DNA from: Pomacea canaliculata
Lineage: Eukaryota > Mollusca > Gastropoda > Architaenioglossa > Ampullariidae
NCBI RefSeq assembly: GCF_003073045.1
Contig: NC_037590.1
Coordinates: 35,534,327 to 35,598,326 of the forward strand
Reading direction: 5' to 3'
Length of the DNA stretch: 64,000 nt
Below, piece after piece: positions 55,684 to 64,000 of this stretch (the first letter of the stretch is position 1; every line of letters starts with the position of its first letter). The notes under the pieces were generated by a model. It saw only the letters and a program-made list of their open reading frames with translations. It ran no database searches and was not told the DNA's origin. The position numbers and the translations under genes were made by a program.

Positions 55684-58600
55684 GTAAAAGTGTTTACATG
55701 CAAATAAACTTATTTATGATTGGTTACAGACGATGAACAACAACCTGAAGGATAAAGTATGAGGTCACTAAGAAACACACCTGTTTTACTTTTCGCAAAT
55801 GGTGTTCAGAAATACCAGATGTAACACCATAGTTGATCTTTTATTACAATTCTTTGCGTTTATTTTTTATGATCATTGTTCATTCCAAGAGACATCACGA
55901 AATATGTCTTTGTATTGGACGATGCATCGTTTGCACGAAAGCTCTCTGTGAAAGAGAGAGAGAAAGAGAATGTGTGTGGGAGTGGTAGGAATGTAGGTGT
56001 CTGCATCAGTGTTTGTGTAACGACTTGAGGAGGTATTTCGACATGGGAAAAAATATGTTGTGAACTCGTCGATGTTTCGGTTAGCCTGACCCAAAGCTCA
56101 GCCCAATCTGACTCCAATCTACTCCGGGTCGCCACGACTGGTAACACAATCAGCAATGGCAAGCACTACATCGCTGGGGAGGGCGAGGACGCCTTTGACA
56201 TCATCCACATCTGGGGTGAGTTAATGGTGTCTACTCACATAAGTGCTGCTGAATCTTTTCTTATTCTGAATGTCCGGAGAACGTCCTTTAGGGAACCGAT
56301 CAATTGTCATAAATAATGGCCGATGTAAGCAAATCGGTATTGTCAGAAAAGTTTTACGAAAATGTCACGTTCAGACTAAAAGAAAAGACACGTGAAGACA
56401 TTTGTTTGCATCATTAATACTGAAAACTTTATTCAGATAAATTTATGGGTTAAACTCTATAACGCCCTCGTCCCACATTGTTCCGGTCTCTACTAGCCGC
56501 TACTCCTACCTACATATGCTGTCAGAATCGGATGAACTCTCATTACTGCAACAAATTTACGATAACTAGTCTGAATCAAAGTAATGTTCTGTTTGGTGTT
56601 CACAAACCATAAGCCAAGATACAGCACGCACGCTGGATAAAAATCTCCCATTGTTCCTGAAAAAAGCACGTGCGTTGCATTCGTTAACAACTAGTCTAGA
56701 CAAACACTCTCAGTGTCTGAGACAAGATTGTACATCCCAGGCACATTAGGAACTACCAGCCAAGACAGCGAGTGCCTTTGTTGTCCTAAGGCAATTAGCT
56801 ACTGCAGACATTATTGTCATCTGCAATTGAAAATCGTGAAGGCGTGCAGCTGTTTGGGTGCACAAATAACAGTTAGACACTTGCTACTTGTGCTGTACAC
56901 TGAGTGCACATCTCCCTGGTCGCCATCTTCGTGTCCGTGTAACGCAAGAGGATTCAGTCTACGAACATACTTTGTTTTGGCAAAAGTGTCGAGAAATAAA
57001 GTGCAGATAAAGCAGATTTTCATAAGACAGCACCACGGTTTAATATCAAACAATCGGACGTTTAGTCTACTCTGGGAATTAAACTTTCGTTTGGAGGGCA
57101 GATAATTGACTAATTAGATAAAGCATGTCGTTATGATTTCCATTCTTCTGAGAATCCGGGTTCAAAACTTGGGAAAGACCTCTATAAAAAGTGAAATTTA
57201 AAATTACTTTAACATAAAGAGATTGCCTCATGGTGTTTTGATCGACTGATTTAAACATCCACGGGGATGAAACTTTTTTTTTTTAAAAAAGCAATCTTCT
57301 TCTGTCAGGAACCCCGTATGAGATGGGTCGAGCTCATGGACTTCTCATGGGAGACAAAGTAAAAATCATGGCTGATGCTGTTTGGAGTTATCTCGAACAA
57401 CAGATTGTGAGTTAAACGATTATCTCTATCCATTTGTATGGTTAAAGTCTTTCAACCACTTTTCCATTTATGAAGTCAGTGCTTAACGACGGTTCCTCAT
57501 TGTTGTTCTCATTGTCCTCCTAAACGCCTCTGTCTTCTTATCCACCGACCTTTATTGTGTGTATCCGTGAGGAGATAATATCATGTATAACCAAGGTTTG
57601 ATATCTGGTCATGTCAGATCAAAGGTCAAAGGTGCCTAGTGCCTGGTGTTGCTATGTTCTGAATCTCAGGTTTCGTAATTCTTTAATGTTGTCGGAATTT
57701 TCAGGCTGGTTTTTTTTTCTTAACTGTCATTTTAACATTCGAAAATATGACACGAATACTTCGCTTCATTTCCAGATTGATCCTATAAATCGGACGATCC
57801 ATCTACAAGAATGGTTCTTGGAGGATGTTGCAAACTTTGGGTAGACCTGTTTTTTAAAAGTTCACCAGCCTGTTATTTTGTCTCAATGTTTGCACCATTT
57901 TCCCATAATTTCCAGGAAGGAAGTTTATACCCCCACCCACCCCTTATCTAATAAGCCACAACATTTTACTATACAATAAAGTGTTGAGAAATTTCGATTA
58001 GCTATAAAGTAATTTTTAATCTTCTTTAAAAATCGTGACTAGGCTATGGAATGGGATGTTTTTAAAAGCTCGTGTTATATGTTACTTGGATCTGTTCTCA
58101 GACTGGATGTAGCCCTTGACCTGGAACTACTCGCCACAGACAAGTACACAGGTGATTACTTCTTCGAGGAGGCCAGAGGACTAGCAGAGGCCGCTGGAAT
58201 AGACTATAAGGTGGAAAAATCCGAGAACATTCTGTGTTTTATTTTTAATGTGCTAAAAGATAACGGTTGCAAGCAGAATTGCTTCCTTTATAATTTTTAT
58301 ATTTCTCGTGCTTTTTAAAAATAAAAATAACTTTTGTTTCAATGATTGTTCATTAATGGAGAACTGTACTTCTTCAAATTTCATCGCTGTGGTCTTTTTG
58401 AAACAAAGGCTTAACTGTTATGGAATTTTTGTACATATGAAATGTTTCAATCAAAACTTTAATTGATAAACATTTTACAATTTTGCATAAGCATTTAAGA
58501 CACAACAATAGATATAATGCTACAGTATGTTTACACAAGAGACAGTTGCAGGACTTAATTTCAGCGAATTTATTCTCACAGAAACTCCTTCGTATCCACA

Positions 58601-61600
58601 TGATTGGTGAACTCACGTAAGTACCATGTCGTCTGCTTTGTTAACTGCTCATTAACCCCTTCACAATACTTAAGGCATTGAAACAGCCGTGGAACTTCAT
58701 TAAACAGTGTTTATTATATGAACTTCATTAAACACTGTTAGTTTCAAGAACTTCATGAGACAGTTTTATTCACATGAGCTTCATTGAAGTTAGTCACAGG
58801 ACCGTCAGCAGATGGTGTCTGTTATATGAAAATCATTCGACAATTTTTATTACAGGAGCCTGATGAGAGCATGAATTCACTAAAACTGAATTTGCAGAAA
58901 AGGTTCGTGCTCTATGGTCGGTGCTTGGGGTGGAAGTGTGTCTACTCCAGACTCTCTCCTGCAGCTGCGCGCTCTGGACTGGGTAGTGGACGGTAATTGC
59001 ATAAGTCATTTTTTGTGATAAAGGCTTTATTTTGTTCGAAGAAAGTCTTGCGTTCTGTCAATTATTTCAGAATCTTTGCTAATCCTGCATAGCCATAGCG
59101 ATGTGTAGTTCGTGTTTCTTTTCTTGAAATTGAATCTTTCTGTTTTCCCGCCTTCTTGGGTCATCATCAACCTTTACATTTGTACCTTTGAGCCAGAAGA
59201 GAGGTGAGCTGAAAAATAACAACTGAAATAGACTTCTTTTTTTAGTTGTACAAGTAATGTATTTATTTTTTAAACGCTTATCGTAGGTCCTTTCAAAGAG
59301 CACCCACAAGTGACTGTCTATCACCCGACTAATGTTTCTAATGGTCATGCCTTTGCAAACTTCGGGTGGACATCCTGGATCGGGTCCATAACAGGTAAAC
59401 TCTGAATCTCTATTCACATGTCAGTTACTGCGATGCATAATACAGGTGAGTATATTTTAGAGATGTGATAAGCTTTATATGTATATAGAGAGAAGCACAT
59501 CTTCGCTGGCTGAGAAATAAAAGTAAAGATCAAAATTTGTAATTTAGAGCTCGCTTGTTTCTCCTGTGTAACATTGTTCTTCACAAACTGCAAAGTTGTG
59601 CCCAAACTACAAACTGTTAATCGTTTAGTTTGTTAAAAGTGGGCACAAGCTATATAGTTCCAGGTGGTATGACTATACAGAACACATACACAAAAGTGTT
59701 AGATATTTTATTATAGACAAAATAGGGGCCAGATAATTTCAGGAGCCAAGTAAAATGATAGGAAGTAGTCTGTAAATAGAACTTAAGCGTCCAAGTCCAG
59801 TAGAACCTTTCTCAGTTAAAAATCCATTTTTTTAAGAAGAAGACTGACACTTTTTACTTGTGAAAATTAACAAATTGTCCAGTCAGACCTTTTGCACATG
59901 TGAGTGAAAGAACTGTGAAATATTGAATGTTGTGTCGTTCGGCTGGCCAGGCATGAGCTCACAGCGCATGGCCATTTCCGAGATCGGCGTGTCGTTTCCC
60001 GATGAAAGTTTTGGAAAGGAGTCGCGGTTTGGAATTCCATTCACGGTCAGTGAACAAACTCAGTGAACGCTCTACAGACCTCACTATTAGCTAAGCCTGG
60101 GATGAGGGGGAAAATCAGTGTTTAACACAGAGCCAGGAACTAAACCTATATAAAGGCATAGCTAAGCCTGGCGAAACTCAGAAAAAAAGAATGGTTGGCT
60201 TCTGAAAATCCACCATGCCGACGAAATGGTCATCTTTATTAATTTTTAATTATGTGAGGAAAAATAATCATCCGGTATTAAAAATTTTCAGCAGTAGTTC
60301 AGTACTTTATTCAATAGTTTCAGACAGACCAGCTTGTGCACTACATCTTTAAAAACATGCTGGGTCCATCTGTTATCAGTTTGTTCTTAGGGACATCCTA
60401 CAGTTCGACAAAACACTCAACGACAGCATCAAACGGATTACAGAGGCACACCGTACATGTGACCTCATTCTCGGAGTGGGTGATGGAAAGGTATTCTAAC
60501 ATGCGACCTCATCTTGAATGTATGCGATATGTGTGACCAGAAGAAGGGTTTAGGTGATTATGATCACAGCCTTAAGTGCATTGTAAAAGGAATGTTAAAC
60601 CCAGTTGGCTATATCATTGTCTCCCCGTTAATCCTACTTTACATCAATAGAAATAAACTATTCCTACACAGTACAAGCATAGAGAAGCAGCTACTGTGGT
60701 TATATTTTACTGAGTAGTTCAGCAGCTGCGGCATATGATCAGTATATAAACTGTAAGCAACAGATGTGTAGATGAACATCACGGCATACTGTCTTCTCCA
60801 TTATGCAGGAGAAGGAATTCCGCGGCATACAGTATTCTGCTTCTGTGGCAAACTTCTTCACAGACACCAACTTGGAGCCAAAACAAGATTGGCATCCTCG
60901 AATTACAGATATAGTTTACTTCGGTGAGTTTTTCCGACATCAATGATTAACGTTCCAACGAAGAGTAAAATCCCTTTACATCATATAGCTTTTTGTGAAA
61001 ATGATCATTACATATTTTATACATTTTTTCCACCATACGTATCGGTGCTTATAACAAGGCAATGGAGATTATTGTAATCCCTTGCATTGTTGTTTCTCGT
61101 GGACTGGTGTCAGGGATGGACTGGTTGTGCCCTGGGTACAGCGAAGTACTGGCGCGGCAGCTTACCCTCTACCATGGCAACCTCACAGCAGAACTGTTGA
61201 TGAGAGAGGTGGTTCCGATTGTTCAGACTGGCAGTCTTCAGGTGTGGTATTCGTTTATCAGTCAGTTTATGTGACATGGCGAAGTAAGACAGCAGTATCG
61301 ATAAGTTCACTGTGTACAGCTGCGACAGATGGCCGAGAAAAGATAGGCGTAAGGCGCATGCGCGTCCGACATTAACATCATTAACAGCGCTCATCAACAA
61401 TAGCAGATTAGAAGGGTATTGGGGAAAAAATCACATTATCAAGACATTTAAAATGACATTTTCTTTGGCTCCCTAGGTGGCAGTATACAATCTCACATCT
61501 AACATGGTGCTGCTGGCCAACGCGCGTGCTAGTTATGAGACAGGGCCTGACAACGCTTATGAAAGGTAAGTGCTACGAAAGTTCTTGTTCTAGACAGCGT

Positions 61601-62636
61601 TCTGCCTGATATTCTTAGGGATATACACGTTTATAAAAGGGCAATCAATGCATGAGTAAATATAGAGGCCCGAGGTCAGATATACTTGCTGTAGTTCGTG
61701 CACACTACTCTCTTGTGATGCACGCACGAAGCACGCATGCACACGTTTTGGTGCAGACGATGCGGAAACGGTGTGTGTGTAGGGAGGGGGGTATAGGTGT
61801 TTTGTCCCGACCCAGCAACTAAGGTTATATCACGGTAAGGCAGCCACCCTGTAACCAGATGACGCATGCAGAGAAAGAACAGCGTGCCCGAGACGAGAAC
61901 TGAACCCCAGACAGCCAACCTTCCCTGTATTGGTGACAACCGCTGACCTTTGCGCCACCGGGGCAGAAGCGGAAGTCAGAGACGACTAACAATGCTCGTG
62001 CTATTTCAACACTTTTATGCGTGGAAAGACGAGATAGCAGCTGTCATTATACAAACATAGTTGCTAACTAGGACAAGCATCAATGCATGTGATTATGCAA
62101 GGCGATGTGAGACTAAAAAAAAACAACCCCAAAACGCGTCCATCCACAGCGTACAAATGTCACACATGTCATCCGTCCACCAAACCAGGCCAGCCACATA
62201 TTACCTCCGCCTTCACACACATAGCCCTTTCAGGGGTAAGACAGGGTATTTTCCCCCTTTTGACCCAGCGTTCCTGATTCCGTACAGGGTCGGAGAAGGT
62301 ACGGCGGCAAGGGAAAGGAGATGGGTATCCCTCACAAAAAGCTGGCCTCCAGACAAGTGAGGCCCCTAACACCTCACTCCCCAAAGACCATAAGGTCATG
62401 AGATGTTTACCTTTCGCACCATCACAGCCACTGTACCGCCCTAAGGTCAACATTTGATGTCGAAATACCTTTGCCCCACAAGTAATTAAGTCAAAGATAA
62501 TGATTTGAAATGAAGATCGCCAAGCTTTAACGAAATCTTTGAGTGTAATTTTTTCTGTTTTCTCCTCAGGCAATATGTGGAGCTAAACATGACGGAGTTA
62601 TTTGAAGAAAAGCCCCCATCAAATTCGATATATTAA
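55606..62636 (+). CDS. Secreted C45-like Ntn hydrolase, 'protein dcd1A/B-like' (gene span, about 14 exons)
   Basis: Exons: 55606-55683, about 56083-56215, 57309-57406, 57776-57840, 58102-58210, 58582-58616, 58898-58992, 59287-59394, 59951-60045, 60380-60490, 60809-60923, 61114-61241, 61477-61565 and 62570-62636, about 440 codons. A signal peptide (ILTLVILLAPVAHTA) is followed by YIAGEGEDAFDIIHIWG, TPYEMGRAHG, WFLEDVANFG, ELLATDKYTGDYFFEEARGL, IHMIGELTKGSCSMVGAWG, LQLRALDW, GHAFANFGWTSWIGSITG, MAISEIGVSFPDESFGKESR and ILQFDKTLNDSI. YEMGxxHG and a Cys in a GSCSM context fit Ntn-type acyltransferases/amidohydrolases of the C45 kind; related proteins are called dcd1A/B in many invertebrates. Substrate is unknown. 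Sequons NRT, NVS, NLT (twice) and NMT fit a secretory or lysosomal route. Phases agree from the third exon onward. Confidence 0.85.
58898..58992 (+). CDS. C45-like gene: exon with the predicted nucleophile cysteine
   Basis: The exon begins at tttgcag/AAAAGG and joins the short exon 58582-58616 (KLLRIHMIGEL) to read GELTKGSCSMVGAWGG. The cysteine codon TGC at 58908-58910 is the likely N-terminal nucleophile exposed by self-cleavage in this superfamily. The exon ends LQLRALDWVVDG, another conserved block. Confidence 0.8.
61800..61970 (-). mobile_element. Candidate tRNA-derived SINE
   Basis: On the minus strand the sequence opens GCCCCGGTGGCGCAAAGG, resembling a tRNA acceptor stem plus box A, and about 60 bases later has a box B-like GGGGTTCAGTTCTCG and a closing TCTCGGGC that can pair with the start. 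It lies in the last intron of the C45-like gene. Copies elsewhere cannot be checked here. Confidence 0.45.
61980..62520. other. Repeat-like sequence in the last intron of the C45-like gene
   Basis: The 62170-62460 part, with a ccctttTGACCCAGCGTTCC-type core and a CCATAAGGTCATGAG end, has the look of an interspersed repeat and may belong with the neighbouring SINE candidate. No family can be named and no coding capacity is seen. Confidence 0.25.
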
Positions 62637-62817
62637 TTTGCCGGTCTGCACAAAGCAGCAGAACCATTAAACCTCCCCCACCCTCTATCTTTTTCGTCTA
62701 CTTTTTCTCCAATCCTCTCCCTCCAACTAGTTTCTTTCTCTATTATCATTGTTGTTAGATTATAAAAAAAAATAAGTGCACTAAAGACAAGTAACAATTT
62801 CTGCAACAAAATCTTTA

Positions 62818-62823
62818 AATAAA
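62818..62823 (+). terminator. Poly(A) signal of the C45-like gene
   Basis: AATAAA lies about 180 bases after the TAA at 62634-62636. Confidence 0.5.
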
Positions 62824-64000
62824 CCTACTATAATATTGTGTCCGTGCGTGTGAGCCTGATTACAAGGAAGTGAGTGGAACAGCTGTTGAAGAATAATTAA
62901 GGACGACTGTACTGAGATTGATTTGATTGTTCGTGTAACCGACAGTACGACCAGAATGTTACCCAGCCGCAGGGAATTTAAATAATTTAGACCACGCATT
63001 GGAATTATGCCTTTGCCAACAGCCTTCGCATCTTCCAGTAATTCTAACAAGACCGTAGCAATGTAAAAAACTAAAAGATAAAGATTCTGACAACCTAATG
63101 GATATTAAGTGGTTCAACGTGCCTAGGATACGGAATGCGATGTGTGGAAGGCAGAGCTCTTCTCTGTCCCTGATAAAGCAGGTACCTGTTTCTGCTAGAC
63201 AGATGCTGGGTGGGCAGGGGGAGTTCTCCTGCCAGACCCAAAAGCAACAACCTTCTCCTCAGTCGTGCACACTGGCCACCAGACTACCGAACCTCCTTCA
63301 GAATCAAGAGGAAGCAATTACACACTCCTCATCCTACAGCTGCCGAAAAATTTCTTCCTGGTTTTATTTTAATGACAATGGTAGCATTGTATGTGATATA
63401 ACTTATCACTTTCATTGCACTGACATATTGTAATTTCTTAGAGTCATTGGACAACTGTCCGAAGACTCAGCTTTTGTGTGTTTTTTTGCATTTTTGCACA
63501 CTGTTCTTGAAAAAAAAGGGAGTAAAAACTGTACACAAATCTTTAAAAAGCATTTTTTTAATACATGAATCTTACGGTTTCGTAAAACCGTAGTTTTGGT
63601 AATTGGTAATTAATCACACACACACACACAGACCACACATTTTTTTTTTAATGTCGCATTCAACTCTGGCAAGACACTGTTAATATCTGTTAATATCCCA
63701 CATACCACACTCAGACTGGTACACGCGAGTGCGCTTGCGGAGAATGTGAAATATGCTCCTCTGGCAGAGTATGTTTTACGTATAATGGTAATAAGCAAAC
63801 ACATGTTATATTTATCCTTGTACACAAATTATTAAGGCCTCCACAAGAGCTGTCTACCCGCCTAATAAGTCTGAGTATTTCAGAGAAATGCAAGGACTAG
63901 ACTAAAACAACGAACAAAAAATAAAATGTACCTCATTGTATACTGATTATAAACTGAGTCCGGATGCCCAGTTACCAAAAGGACAGATTTTAAGGAATCT
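62824..64000. other. Downstream stretch, nothing assigned
   Basis: No conserved frame or RNA gene is seen. There is a CA microsatellite at 63614-63632. An open stretch at 63098-63433 has no recognisable motif. Confidence 0.4.

Noticed and set aside
57125-57190. tRNA-like ccgggttcaaaac on the plus strand
   Set aside because: A box B-like word without a supporting D arm or stem, inside a C45-like intron.
63098-63433. Open frame of 111 codons after the C45-like gene
   Set aside because: No recognisable motif and no splice signals that tie it to a gene.

Overview
This window looks like nuclear DNA of a mollusc, most likely a gastropod. Genes are split by many GT-AG introns, intergenic DNA is long and rich in CA/TG and A/T simple repeats, and one gene has the layout of the Pif/BMSP shell-matrix family (VWA, chitin-binding, laminin-G-like), which is known from molluscs. 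No prokaryotic or organellar gene organisation is visible. The species is not identifiable from the sequence.

Layout. (1) 1-24.4 kb: mostly non-coding. It holds a hAT DNA transposon at 6255-7534 with a perfect 16-bp inverted terminal repeat and an 8-bp target-site duplication, a 14-bp minisatellite near 15 kb, a three-copy GC-rich module near 20.7 kb, and possible untranslated exons or promoters. (2) 24.4-38.6 kb, plus strand: a complete-looking Na+-coupled bicarbonate transporter of the SLC4 family in about 22 exons. (3) 41.7-52.5 kb, minus strand: a Pif-like secreted matrix protein of about 1,540 codons with a signal peptide, two VWA domains, chitin-binding modules and a LamG domain. The LamG domain appears to be split by about 740 residues containing 14 copies of a short Trp-led repeat that I do not recognise. 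(4) 55.6-62.6 kb, plus strand: a secreted C45-like Ntn hydrolase of the 'protein dcd1A/B-like' group in about 14 exons.

The SLC4 and Pif-like genes are convergent, with their poly(A) signals about 2.7 kb apart. SLC4 transporters move bicarbonate and Pif proteins organise chitin and calcium carbonate in shell, so the pairing may be a small biomineralisation neighbourhood; that link is inference.

A quality warning: at least four SLC4 exons and two Pif-like exons are each exactly one base too long or too short for the splice phase set by their neighbours, although the encoded residues on both sides are well conserved. The C45-like gene keeps phase through thirteen exons. Single-base assembly errors are the simplest explanation.
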